A model generated the notes under the pieces. It did no database searches, was not told the origin of the DNA, and saw only the letters and a list, made by a program, of their open reading frames with translations. From Mastigias papua (lineage: Eukaryota; Cnidaria; Scyphozoa; Rhizostomeae; Mastigiidae), in assembly GCA_964019165.1 (NCBI GenBank), contig OZ025278.1, positions 8,050,028-8,114,027 on the forward strand: DNA of 64,000 bases. The letters run 5' to 3'. Numbering within the stretch: position 1 is the stretch's first letter; every line of letters starts with the position of its first letter. Both the position numbers and the translations under genes were made by a program. Of the stretch, positions 13,101 to 25,753 are shown one piece after another.

Positions 13101-16100
13101 GGTTATATGATATTATAAATGCTAGATTCACTGTACAAATATGCTTAGATTATGTTTTGGAGCTATGACACACGTACTTATAGTGATTGTAGGCCTTGCA
13201 TAGTATTGTCAGTTTTGCCACATGTAAAGTACTTTAAAGCTGTATATAGTGTAAAATCAAAGACTAAGGCTAATATGAGTAGGAAACATTGGCTAAACTA
13301 CTGGCATCGGTGCAACTATAGATGTAAAAGATGTTTGGTGCATGCGATTGACGCACTTCCACTCAATTTCAATCATATAGCAGTATGTGCATATATTGTG
13401 ATTACTTGTGATGGGCCCAAAATACGTATGTGTGCAAAGTCTGACAATACAGCAATGACGACAGATCTGATGGTCATATGATATTATAAATGCTAGATTC
13501 ACTGTACAAATATGCTTAGATTATGTTTTGGAGCTATGACACACGTACTTATAATGATTGTAGACCTTGCATAGTATTGTCAGTTTTGCCGCATGTTAAG
13601 CACTTTAAAGCTGTATATAGTGTAACATCAAAGATTAAGGCTAATATGAGTAGGAAAGATTGGCTAAACTACTGGCATCGGTGCAAGCATAGATGTAAAA
13701 AAGGTTTAATGCATGAGATTGACGCACTTGCACTCAATTTCAATCATACAGCAATATATGCACATATTGTGATTGCTTGTGATGGGCCTAACATACGTAT
13801 GTATGCAATATCTGACAATACAGCAATGACCACTGATATTATGGTCATATGATAGTATAAATGCTAGATTCACTGTACAAATATGCCTAGATTATCTTTT
13901 GGAGCTATGACACACGTACTTATAGTGATTGTAGACCTTGCATAGTATTGTCAGTTTTGCCACATGTAAAGCACTTTAAAGCTGTATATAGTGTAAAATC
14001 AAAGACTAAGGCTAATATGAGTAGGAAACATTGGCTAAACTACTGGCATCGGTGCAAGCATAGATGTAAATGATGTTTAATGCATGAGATTGACGCACTT
14101 GTACTCAATTTCAATCATACAGCAATATATGCACACATTGTGATTGCTTGTGATGGGCCTAAAATACGTATGTGTGCAAAGTCTCATAATACAGCAATGA
14201 CCACTGATCTGATAGTCATATGATATTATAAATGCTAGATTAAATGTACAAATATGCTTAGATTATGGTTTGGAGCTATGATACACGTACTTATAGCGAT
14301 TGTAGGCAGTTCATAGTAGTGTCAGTGTTGCCACTTCTAAAGACCTGTAAACCTGAATATAATGTAACAAACAGATTAAGGCGAATTTGAGTAGGAAACA
14401 TTGGCTAAACTACTGGCATCGATGCAAGCATAGATGTAAAAGATGTTTAATGCATGAGATGCCCGTACCTCCAATCAATTTCAATCATACAGCAGTATAT
14501 GCACATATAGTGATTGCTTGTGATGGGCCTAACATACGTATGTATGCAATATCTGACAATACAGCAATGACCACTGATCTGATGGTTATATGATATTATA
14601 AATACTAGATTCACTGTACAAATATGCTTAGATTATGTTTTGGAGCTTTGACACACGTACTTATAGTGATTGTAGGCCTTGCATAGTATTGTCAGTTTTG
14701 CCACATGTAAAGCACTTTAAAGCTGTATATAGTGTAAAATCAAAGACTAAGGCTAATATGAGTAGGAAACATTGGCTAAACTACTGGCATCGATGCAAGC
14801 ATAGATGTAAAAGACGTTTAATGCATGAGATTGACGCACTTGCACTGAATTTCAATCATAGAGCAGTATATGCACACATTGTGATTGCTTGTGATGGGCC
14901 TAAAATACGTATGTGTGCAAAGTCTGACAATACAGCAATGACCACTGATCTGATGGTTATATGATATTATAAATGCTAGATTCACTGTACAAATATGCTT
15001 AGATTATGTTTTGGAGCTATGACACACGTACTTATAGTGATTGTAGACCTTGCATAGTATTGTCAGTTTTGCCACATGTAAAGCACTTTAAAGCTGTATA
15101 TAGTGAAACAACACAGACTAAGGCTAATATGAGTAGGAAACATTGGCTAAACTACTGGCATCGGTGCAACACTAGATGTACAAGACGTTTAATGCATGAG
15201 ATTGACGCACTTGCACTCAATTTCAATCATAGAGCAATATATGCACACATTGTGATTGCTTGTGATGGGCCTAAAATACGTATGTGTGCAAAGTCTCATA
15301 ATACAGCAATGACCACTGATCTGATAGTCATATGATATTATAAATGCTAGATTAAATGTACAAATATGCTTAGATTATGGTTTGGAGCTATGATACACGT
15401 ACTTATAGCGATTGTAGGCAGTTCATAGTAGTGTCAGTGTTGCCACTTCTAAAGACCTGTAAACCTGAATATAATGTAACAAACAGATTAAGGCGAATTT
15501 GAGTAGGAAACATTGGCTAAACTACTGGCATCGATGCAAGCATAGATGTAAAAGATGTTTAATGCATGAGATGCCCGTACCTCCAATCAATTTCAATCAT
15601 ACAGCAGTATATGCACATATAGTGATTGCTTGTGATGGGCCTAACATACGTATGTATGCAATATCTGACAATACAGCAATGACCACTGATCTGATGGTTA
15701 TATGATATTATAAATACTAGATTCACTGTACAAATATGCTTAGATTATGTTTTGGAGCTTTGACACACGTACTTATAGTGATTGTAGGCCTTGCATAGTA
15801 TTGTCAGTTTTGCCACATGTAAAGCACTTTAAAGCTGTATATAGTGTTTAAACAAGGACTAAGGCTAATTTGAGTAGGAAACATTGGCTAAACTACTGGC
15901 ATCGGTGCAAGCATAGACGTAAATGATATTTACTGCATGAGATTTACGCACCTCCCCATCAATGTCAATCATACAAGAGTATTTGCACACATTGTGATTG
16001 CTTGTGATGGGCCTAAAATACGTATGTGTGCAAAGTCTGACAATACAGCAATGACCACTGATCTGATGGTCATATGATATTATAAATGCTAGATTAAATG

Positions 16101-19087
16101 TACAAATATGCTTAGATTATGGGTTGGAGCTATGATACACGTACTTATAGCGATTGTAGGCAGTTCATAGTAGTGTCAGTTTTGCAACTTCTAAAGACCT
16201 GTAAACCTGAATATAATGTAACAAAAAGACTTAGGCTAATTTGAGTAGGAAACATTGGCTCAACTACTAGCATCGATGCAAGCATAAATGTAAAAGACGT
16301 TTAATGCATGAGATGACCGTTCCTCCACTCAATTTCAATCATACAGCAGTATATGCACATATAGTGATTGCTTGTGATGGGCCTAACATACGTATGTATG
16401 CAATATCTGACAATACAGCAATGACCACTGATATTATGGTCATATGATATTATAAATGCTAGAATAACTGTACAAATATGCTTAGATTATGTTTTGGAGC
16501 TATGACACACGTACTTATAGTGACTGTAGACCTTGCATAGTATTGTCAGTTTTGCCACATGTAAAGCACTTTAAAGCTGTATATAGTGTAAAATCAAAGA
16601 CTAAGGCTAATATGAGTAGGAAACATTGGCTAAACTACTGGCATCGATGCAAGCATAGATGTAAAAGACGTTTAATGCATGAGATTGACGCACTTGCACT
16701 GAATTTCAATCATAGAGCAGTATATGCACACATTGTGATTGCTTGTGATGGGCCTAAAATACGTATGTGTGCAAAGTCTGACAATACAGCAATGACCACT
16801 GATCTGATGGTTATATGATATTATAAATGCTAGATTCACTGTACAAATATGCTTAGATTATGTTTTGGAGCTATGACACACGTACTTATAGTGATTGTAG
16901 ACCTTGCATAGTATTGTCAGTTTTGCCACATGTAAAGCACTTTAAAGCTGTATATAGTGAAACAACACAGACTAAGGCTAATATGAGTAGGAAACATTGG
17001 CTAAACTACTGGCATCGGTGCAACACTAGATGTACAAGACGTTTAATGCATGAGATTGACGCACTTGCACTCAATTTCAATCATAGAGCAATATATGCAC
17101 ACATTGTGATTGCTTGTGATGGGCCTAAAATACGTATGTGTGCAAAGTCTCATAATACAGCAATGACCACTGATCTGATGGTTATATGATATTATAAATG
17201 CTAGATTTACTGTACAACTATGCTTAGATTATGTTTTGGAGCTATGACACACGTACTTATAGTGATTGTAGACCTTGCATAGTATTGTCAGTTTTGCCAC
17301 ATGTAAAGCACTTTAAAGCTGTATATAGTGAAAAAACACAGACTAAGGCTAATATGAGTAGGAAACATTGGCTAAACTACTGGCATCGGTGCAACACTAG
17401 ATGTACAAGACGTTTATTGCATGAGATTGACGCACTTGCACTCAATTTCAATCATACAGCAATATATGCACACATTGTGATTGCTTGTGATGGGCCTAAA
17501 ATACGTATGTGTGCAAAGTCTCATAATACAGCAATGACCACTTATCTGATGGTTATATGATATTATAAATGCTAGATTTACTGTACAACTATGCTTAGAT
17601 TATGTTTTGGAGCTATGACACACGTACTTATAGTGCTTGTAGACCTTGCATAGTATTGTCAGTTTTGCCACATGTAAAGCACTTTAAAGCTGTATATAGT
17701 GTAAAATCAAAGATTAAGGCTAATATGAGTAGGAAAGATTGGCTAAACTACTGGCATCGGTGCAAGCATAGATGTAAAAAAGGTTTAATGCATGAGATTG
17801 ACGCACTTGCACTCAATTTCAATCATACAGCAGTATATGCACATATTGTGATTGCTTGTGATGGGCCTAACATACGTATGTATGCAATATCTGACAATAC
17901 AGCAATGACCACTGATCTTATGGTCATATGATATTATAAATGCTAGATTCACTGTACAAATATGCTTAGATTATGTTTTGGAGCTATGACACACGTACTT
18001 ATAGTGATTGTATGTCGTTCATAGTATTGTCAGTTTTGCCACATGTAAAGCACTTTAAAGCTGTATATAGTGTTTAACCAAGGACTAAGGCTAATTTGAG
18101 TAGGAAACATTGGCTAAACTACTGGCATCGGTGCAAGCATAGACGTAAATGATATTTACTGCATGAGATTTACGCACCTCCCCATCAATGTCAATCATAC
18201 AAGAGTATTTGCACACATTGTGATTGCCTGTCATGGGCCTAACATGCGTATGTGTGCAATGTATGACAATACAGCAATGACCACTGATCTGATGGTCATA
18301 TGATATAATAAATGCTAGAATAACTGTACAAATATGCTTAGATTATGTTTTGGAGCTATGACACACGTACTTATAGTGATTGTAGACCTTGCATAGTATT
18401 GTCAGTTGTGCCACATGTAAAGCACTTTACAGCTGTATATAGTGCAAAATCTACGACTAAGGCTAATATGAGTAGGAAACATTGGCTAAACTACTGGCAT
18501 CGGTGCAAGCATAGATGTAAAAGACGGTTAATACATCAGGTTGATGCACTTGCACTCAATTTCTAATCATACAGCAATATATGCACACATTGTGATTGCT
18601 TGTGATGGGCCTAAAATACGTATGTGTGCAAAGTCTGACAATACAGCAATGACCACTGATCTGATGGTTATATGATATTATAAATGCTAGAATAACTGTA
18701 CAAATATGCTTAGATTATGTTTTGGAGCTATGAAACACCTACTTATAGTTAGTGTATGCCTTGCATAGCATTGTCACTTTTGCCACATATAAAGCAATTT
18801 ACAGCTGTATATAGTGAAAAACACAGACTAAGGCTAATTTGAGTAGGAAACATTTGGCTAAACTACTGGCATCGGTGCAAGCATAGATGTAAAACACATT
18901 TAATGCATGAGATGACCGTACCTCCACTCAAATTCAATCATACAGCAGTATATGCACATATTGTGATTGCCTGTGATGGGCCTAACATACGTATGCATGC
19001 AATATCTGACAATACAGCAATTACCACTGATCTTATGGTCATATGATATTATAAATGCTAGATTCACTGTACAAATATGCTTAGATT

Positions 19088-22024
19088 ATGTTTTGGAGCT
19101 ATGACACACGTACTTATGGTGATCGTATGTCGTTCATAGTATTGTCAGTTTTGCCACATGTAAAGCACTTTAAAGCTGTATATAGAGTAAAATCAAAGGC
19201 TAAGGCCAATTTGAGTAGGAAACATTGGCTGAACTACTGGCATCGATGCAAGCATAGATGTAAAAGACGTGTAATGCATGAGATGACGTACCTCCACTCA
19301 ATTTCAATCACACAGCAGTATATGCGCATAGTGTGATTGTTTACGATGGGCCTAACATACGTATGTATGCAACGTCTGACAATACAGTAATGACCACTGA
19401 TCTTATGGTCATATGATATTATAAATACTAGATTCACTGTACAAATATGCTTAGATTATGTTTTGGAGCTTTGACACACGTACTTATAGTGATTGTAGGC
19501 CTTGTATAGCATTGTCAGTTTTGCCACATGTAAAGCACTGTAAAGTTGTCTATAGTGTAAAAACAAAGACTAAGGCTAATTTGAGTAGGAAACATTGGCT
19601 AAACTACTGGCATCGATGCAAGCATAAATGTAAAAGACGTTTAATGCATGAGATGACCGTACCTCCACTCCATTTCAATCATACAGCAGTATATGCGCAT
19701 AGTGTGATTGTTTACGATGGGCCTAACATACGTATGTATGCAAAGTCTGACAATACAGTAATGACCACTGATCTTATGGTCATATGATATTATAAATGCT
19801 AGATTCACTGTACAAATATGCTTAGATTATGTTTTGGAGCTATGATACACCTACTTATAGTTATTGTATGCCTTGCATAGCATTGTCAGTTTTGCCACAT
19901 GTAAAGCAATTTACAGCTGTATATAGTGAAAAAACACAGACTTAGGCTAATTTGAGTAGGAAACATTTGGCTAAACTAGTGGCATCGGTGCAAGCATAGA
20001 TGTAAAACACATTTAATGCATGAGATGACCGTACCTCCACTCAAATTCAATCATACAGCAGTATATGCACATATTGTGATTGCTTGTGATGGGCCTAACA
20101 TACGTATGTATGCAATATCTGACAATACAGCAATGACCACTGATCTTATGGACATATGATATTATAAATGCTAGATTCACTGTACAAATATGCTTAGATT
20201 ATGTTTTGGAGCTATGACACACGTACTTATGGTGATCGTATGTCGTTCATAGTATTGTCAGTTTTGCCACATGTAAAGCACTTTAAAGCTGTATATAGAG
20301 TAAAATCAAAGACTAAGGCTAATTTGAGTAGGAAACATTGGCTGAACTACTGGCATCGATGCAAGCATAGATGTAAAAGACGTGTAATGCATGAGATGAC
20401 GTACCTCCACTCAATTTCAATCACACAGCAGTATATGCGCATAGTGTGATTGTTTACGATGGGCCTAACATACGTATGTATGCAACGTCTGACAATACAG
20501 TAATGACCACTGATCTTATGGTCATATGATATTATAAATACTAGATTCACTGTACAAATATGCTTAGATTATGTTTTGGAGCTTTGACACACGTACTTAT
20601 AGTGATTGTAGGCCTTGTATAGCATTGTCAGTTTTGCCACATGTAAAGCACTGTAAAGTTGTCTATAGTGTAAAAACAAAGACTAAGGCTAATTTGAGTA
20701 GGAAACATTGGCTAAACTACTGGCATCGATGCAAGCATAAATGTAAAAGACGGTTAATGCATGAGATGACCGTACCTCCACTCCATTTCAATCATACAGC
20801 AGTATATGCGCATAGTGTGATTGTTTACGATGGGCCTAACATACGTATGTATGCAAAGTCTGACAATACAGTAATGACCACTGATCTTATGGTCATATGA
20901 TATTATAAATGCTAGATTCACTGTACAAATATGCTTAGATTATGTTTTGGAGCTATGATACACCTACTTATAGTTATTGTATGCCTTGCATAGCATTGTC
21001 AGTTTTGCCACATGTAAAGCAATTTACAGCTGTATATAGTGAAAAAACACAGACTTAGGCTAATTTGAGTAGGAAACATTTGGCTAAACTACTGGCATCG
21101 GTGCAAGCATAGATGTAAAACACATTTAGTGCATGAGATGACCGTACCTCCACTCAAATTCAATCATACAGCAGTATATGCACATATTGTGATTGCTTGT
21201 GATGGGCCTAACATACGTATGTATGCAATATCTGACAATACAGCAATGACCACTGATCTTATGGACATATGATATTATAAATGCTAGATTCACTGTACAA
21301 ATATGCTTAGATTATGTTTTGGAGCTATGACACACGTACTTATGGTGATCGTATGTCGTTCATAGTATTGTCAGTTTTGCCACATGTAAAGCACTTTAAA
21401 GCTGTATATAGAGTAAAATCAAAGACTAAGGCTAATTTGAGTAGGAAACATTGGCTGAACTACTGGCATCGATGCAAGCATAGATGTAAAAGACGTGTAA
21501 TGCATGAGATGACGTACCTCCACTCAATTTCAATCACACAGCAGTATATGCGCATAGTGTGATTGTTTACGATGGGCCTAACATACGTATGTATGCAACG
21601 TCTGACAATACAGTAATGACCACTGATCTTATGGTCATATGATATTATAAATACTAGATTCACTGTACAAATATGCTTAGATTATGTTTTGGAGCTTTGA
21701 CACACGTAATTATAGTCATTGTAGGCCTTGTATAGCATTGTCAGTTTTGCCACACGTAAAGCACTTTAAAGTTTTCTATAGCGTAAAACCAAAGACTAAG
21801 GCTAATTTGAGTAGGAAACATTGGCTCAACTACTGGCATCGATGCAAGCATAGATGTAAAAGATGTTTAATGCATGAGAAAGACGTACTTGAACTCAATT
21901 TCAATCATACAGCAGTATATGCACATAGTGTGATTGTTTGCGATGGGCCTAACATACGTATGTATGCAATATCTCACAATACAGCAATGACCACTGATCT
22001 GATTGTCAAATGATATTATAAATG
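19088..22024 (+). repeat. Three-monomer higher-order repeat (1113 bp)
   Basis: Monomers at 19088, 20201 and 21314 are nearly identical, as are those at 19458, 20571 and 21684, giving a 1113-bp unit present twice in full and partly a third time before the SINE interrupts it. A similar pair is at 6204 and 6574. Unequal exchange in register by three monomers would produce this. Confidence 0.88.
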
Positions 22025-22029
22025 CTAGA

Positions 22030-22294
22030 GTCACTCTATGGGTGAGTGGCCACGTGGTTAGAGCGCTTAACTGCCGTGCGAAGCATCGATGGTTCGAGAC
22101 GAACCCTCGGATCAAAGAAAGGATGCTCGCTCACTGGTCACCCAGCAGCAAATGGGTACTTGGTGGCAACACTGGGGAAATTAAAGGAGGCGAGGAAAGG
22201 ACCTGGCCACCCTACCTCACTAGGCCGGCGGCTGAGGATAAGTGTCTCTCTAACGGGCACTCGCCCGACGTACGGAATCGTACACGGGACTCAT
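22030..22294 (+). mobile_element. tRNA-derived SINE, copy 2, same monomer position
   Basis: The same 265-bp SINE with the same CTAGA flanks and the same insertion point within the monomer as the copy at 6920, about six differences between the two. Flanking monomers also match, so this copy arose by duplication of a satellite segment and not by a second transposition. Confidence 0.87.
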
Positions 22295-23187
22295 CTAGAT
22301 TCACTGTACATATATGCTTAGACTATGTTTTGGAGCTATGACACACGTTCTTATAGTGATTTTAGGCATTGCATACTATTGTCAGTTTTGCCACATGTAA
22401 AGCACTTTAAAGCTGTATATAGTGAAAAATCAAAGACTAAGGCTAATTTGAGTAATAAACATTGGCTAAACTACTGGCAACAGTGCAAGCATAGGTGTAA
22501 AAGAAGTTTAATGCATGAGATGGACGCACTTCCCCTCAATGTCAATCAAAGAACAGTATATGCACACATTGTGATTGCTTGTGATTGGCCAAAAATACGT
22601 ATGTGTGCAAAGTCTGACAATATAGCAATGACCACTGATCTTATGGTCATATGATATTATAAATGCTAGATTCACTGTACAAATATGCTTAGATTATGTT
22701 TTGGAGCTATGACACACGTACTTATAGTGAATGTGGGCCTTGGATAGTGTTGTCAGTTTTGCCACATGTAAAGCACTTTAAAATTCAATATATATAGTGT
22801 AAAAACAAAGACTAAGGCTAATATGAGTAACAAACATTGGCTAAACTACTGGCATCGTGCAAGCATACATGTAAAAGACGTTTACTGCATGAGATTTACG
22901 CACTTCCCTCAATGTCAATCATAGAACTGTATATGCACACATTGTGATTGCTTGTGATGGGCCTAAAATACGTATGTGTGCAAAGTCTGACAATACAGCA
23001 ATGACCATTGATCTAATGGTCACATGCTATTAAAAATGCTAGATTCACTGTAGAAATATGCTTATATTATGTTTTGGAGCTATGACACACGTATTTATAG
23101 TGATTGTAGGCCTTGCATAGTATTGTCAGCTTTGCAACATGTAAAGCACCTTAAAGCTTTATATAGTGTAAAAACAACGACTAAGGC

Positions 23188-24223
23188 TCCAAAACATAAT
23201 ATAAGCATTTGTAAACAGTGAATCTAGCATTTATAATATCATATGACCATCAGATCAGTTGTCATTGCTGTATTGTCAGACTTTGCACACATACGAATTA
23301 TTGGCCCATCACAAGCAATCACAGTATGTGGATATACTGTTGTATGATTGAAATTGAGTAGAAGTACGTAAATCTCATGCATTAAAAGTCTTTTACATCT
23401 ATGCTTGCACCGATGCCAGTAGTTTAGCCAATGTTTCCTACTCAAATTAGCCTTAGTCGTTGTTTTTACACTATATACAGCTTTAAAGTTCTTTACATGT
23501 GGCAAATCTGACAATACTATCCAAGGCCTACAATCACTATAAGTACGTTTATCATAGCTCCAAAACATAATCTACGCATATTTTTACAGTGAATCTACCA
23601 TTTATAATATCATATGACCATCAGATCAGTGGTCATTGCTGTATTGTCAGACTTTGCACACATACGTATTTTAGGCCCATCACAAGCAATCACAATGTGT
23701 GCATATACTGCTGTATGATTGAAATTGAGTGCAAGTGCGTCAGGCTCATGCATTAACCGTCTTTTACATCTATGCTTGCACCGATGCCAGTAGTTTAGCC
23801 AATGTTTCCTACTCAAATTAGCATTAGTCTTTGTTTTTACACTATATACAGCTTTAAAGTGCTTTACATGTGTCAATACTGACAATACTATGCAAGGCCT
23901 GCAATCACTATAAGTACGTGTGTCATAGCTCCAAAACATAATCTAAGGATATTTGTACAGTGACTCTAGCATTTATAATATCATATAACCATCAGATCAG
24001 TGGTCATTGCTGTATTGTCAGACTTTGCACACATACGTATTTTAGGCCCAGCACAAGCAATCACAATGTGTGCATATACTGTTGTAAGATTGAAATTGAG
24101 TGGAAGTGTGTCAATCTAATGCATTAAACATCTTTTTACATCTATGCTTGCACCGATGCCAGTAGAGTAGCCAATGTTTCCTACTCAAATTAGCCTTAGT
24201 CTTTTTTTTTACACTATATACAG
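23188..24223 (-). repeat. Inverted block of the same satellite (about 3 monomers)
   Basis: From 23188 the array continues in reverse orientation. Two minus-strand monomers keep the full 109-codon frame (23239-23568 and 23610-23939) and a third is degraded. The switch occurs inside a monomer: the forward copy stops in CTAAGGCT and the reverse copy begins GCTCCAAAACAT, sharing only GCT. The array ends at about 24223 (ACTATATACAG), where unique sequence begins. Confidence 0.93.
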
Positions 24224-24379
24224 TTCGAAGGCATTCGACCGTTTCTCCTTTTATAGAGGTTTATGTATGTTGATCTGTTTTCTCATCCTACCAGTCTTAC
24301 TCATATATTGTTATCTCATCCTGGCAGTCTTACTGATATATATATTTATGCAACAAGTGTCATTATGGTATTACGCATA

Positions 24380-24820
24380 ATGGATACGGTCGAAAACAAA
24401 TACATCTATGCGATTCGAATTTTTCTTACAAATACTTGGAGAAGTAATGATGAAGATATCACCGAATTGTATGAAGGTGCAAACTCTATAATACAGTCAC
24501 ATGCGGATTTATTTCATTCTATAGTGTCAGATATTACAGCTACTAATCTTCGCGAACGATATTATAATGTTACAGAGGCCTGTACAGTTAACGAAGGATT
24601 CAACTGGGGATGATTGTGTGCAATATATGCAATATCCATACATTTGCTGCAACATTTCAGGGGAGATGTTGAAATAGAAGACAAGCTGATGTATTTTCAT
24701 ATTGCAAGAATAAAGCAAGCATTTGAACTACATGGTATGTTGTGGTATAACAATCACAGAAAGAATAAAAACAGAAATATTATATATTGTTTACTACATG
24801 CAATTCTACCATTCCTCTAA
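24380..24820 (+). pseudogene. Bcl-2-family-like gene broken by an in-frame TGA in BH1
   Basis: Bcl-2 proteins regulate apoptosis at mitochondrial membranes; related genes occur in animals and in several large DNA viruses. From ATG 24380 a single frame runs 147 codons to TAA 24820 with one internal stop, TGA at 24611-24613. Before it the peptide reads LRERYYNVTEA then VNEGFNWG, matching the helix-to-BH1 pattern that ends NWGR in the family; the TGA sits exactly at the Arg codon. An upstream stretch LYEGANSII then HADLF resembles BH3 and its following helix. After the stop the frame continues with a hydrophobic helix (CAIYAISIHLLQHF), a weak BH2-like HGMLW and a hydrophobic C-terminus. The length suits a small, virus-like Bcl-2. 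CGA to TGA is one transition. Assignment is by motif pattern only; origin (host or viral) is undecided. Confidence 0.6.
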
Positions 24821-24863
24821 AAAACAGTCGAGTATCACAACGGCAAAAAGATAATAAAGACTG

Positions 24864-24994
24864 ACTGGTCGAACATGTAAAACGGCAGAGATAAAACTGG
24901 TTGATCATGTAAAACGGCAGAGATAAAACTGGTTGAACATGTAAAACGGTAGAGATGGAACTGGTTGAACATGTAAAATGGCAGAGATAAATTG
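24864..24994 (+). repeat. 32-bp tandem repeat, four copies
   Basis: Units beginning ACTGG start at 24864, 24896, 24928 and 24960, exactly 32 bp apart, with core AACATGTAAAACGGCAGAG and a few changes. A fifth ACTGG follows at 24995. The repeat fills the gap between the Bcl-2-like pseudogene and the next ORF and could be a regulatory or simply unstable sequence. Confidence 0.9.
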
Positions 24995-25036
24995 ACTGGT
25001 CGGACTACTATAGACTGGTCAAAGCTTTACAGCCAA

Positions 25037-25618
25037 ATGAATTACAAACAGTTTCTATATATACATGGTAAACAACTTAGACTCTATCATATTACAACCA
25101 TGAACAACTCAAAGATGGTATCTCTGAGTGTAAATCACTACTCTACACTTTTCACTGTTAAACCTATAGCAGATGATGGTTCTACATGGCTTCTGTCTGT
25201 AAAAGATCCATTTCGCAAGAACACATCACCCTCAATTCAACTGGAAAGAAGAGGTCTAGAGATGTTGCTATCCTCGCTAGATATTATTGAAGACAAAGGC
25301 AATGAGATGTATGTATATGGAAAACCGATAAATGTCTTCTTTAAAAACGTAAAAGAAGCTACTTACAATGGTAACCGATATTCTTTTGCAGAGACTAGCG
25401 GTGGTATATTAAAGCGAATTAAGCCAGGCAGTAATATTCGTCAGTCATTTCAATTGATGCAGCGTGAAAATGGTCCTCTACGACTGCAGATTATAATACA
25501 AGAATGGAAAGATAACAAGTGCATAAGCCGAATGAAACTTGAAGAAGGACTAGTACGAAAACTTTTAGCAGATAGACATGAGTTTTTAGATAAACTTCAT
25601 AGATATTCAGTACTTTAA
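25037..25618 (+). CDS. Unrecognised 193-aa protein, possible tandem PC4-like fold
   Basis: An intronless frame from ATG 25037 (MNYKQFLYIHG) to TAA 25618. The frame is open upstream from about 24992, but no earlier ATG exists. I do not recognise the family. Two segments have the same shape: several short beta-like strands followed by an amphipathic helix, at about residues 28-85 (ending IQLERRGLEMLLSSLDII) and 145-190 (LRLQIIIQEW, then KLEEGLVRKLLADRHEF). This strand-strand-helix pattern resembles PC4-type single-stranded-DNA-binding domains, an inference from pattern only. It lies 216 bp after the Bcl-2-like relic and 135 bp before a similar ORF on the same strand, which suggests one compact block. 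No signal peptide or membrane segment is seen. It could also be an orphan gene of a mobile element or an integrated virus. Confidence 0.55.
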   Translation: MNYKQFLYIHGKQLRLYHITTMNNSKMVSLSVNHYSTLFTVKPIADDGSTWLLSVKDPFRKNTSPSIQLERRGLEMLLSSLDIIEDKGNEMYVYGKPINVFFKNVKEATYNGNRYSFAETSGGILKRIKPGSNIRQSFQLMQRENGPLRLQIIIQEWKDNKCISRMKLEEGLVRKLLADRHEFLDKLHRYSVL

Positions 25619-25753
25619 TTTGTTGATAACGAAAATGTGTATTAGCTATAAAAGATTCTTACCATTCTTTAGATATATTGTTCTATATATATATATTACA
25701 TTTCATACGAATTAATATGCTGTCATTTATCGTCCACATCTCACACCGCTAAC

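Larger units (their letters stand above)
1..23187 (+). repeat. 371-bp tandem satellite array (about 62 monomers)
   Basis: A head-to-tail array that begins before the window. Successive copies of the landmark ATGTTTTGGAGCTATGAC lie at 271, 642, 1013, 1384, 1755, 2126 and so on, with a period of 371 bp (some monomers 370 or 372). Copies are mostly alike with scattered substitutions. Two main types are visible: type A keeps a 109-codon frame, type B (for example 3610-4349) has lost it. Each monomer ends with a short spacer, TGATATTATAAATGCTAG then about 30 bp, before the next ATG. The monomer is close to twice a nucleosome repeat. The array is interrupted only by two SINEs. No recognisable protein family explains it, so a satellite is the safest call. 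Confidence 0.95.

Noticed and set aside
1..23187. CRISPR array or bacterial repeat system
   Set aside because: The repeat unit is 371 bp with no unique spacers, and the surroundings are eukaryotic transposons.
24611..24613. TGA read through as selenocysteine or by a variant code
   Set aside because: Other frames here end in TGA, including LINE ORF2, and the expected residue at this site is Arg, so a nonsense change is simpler.
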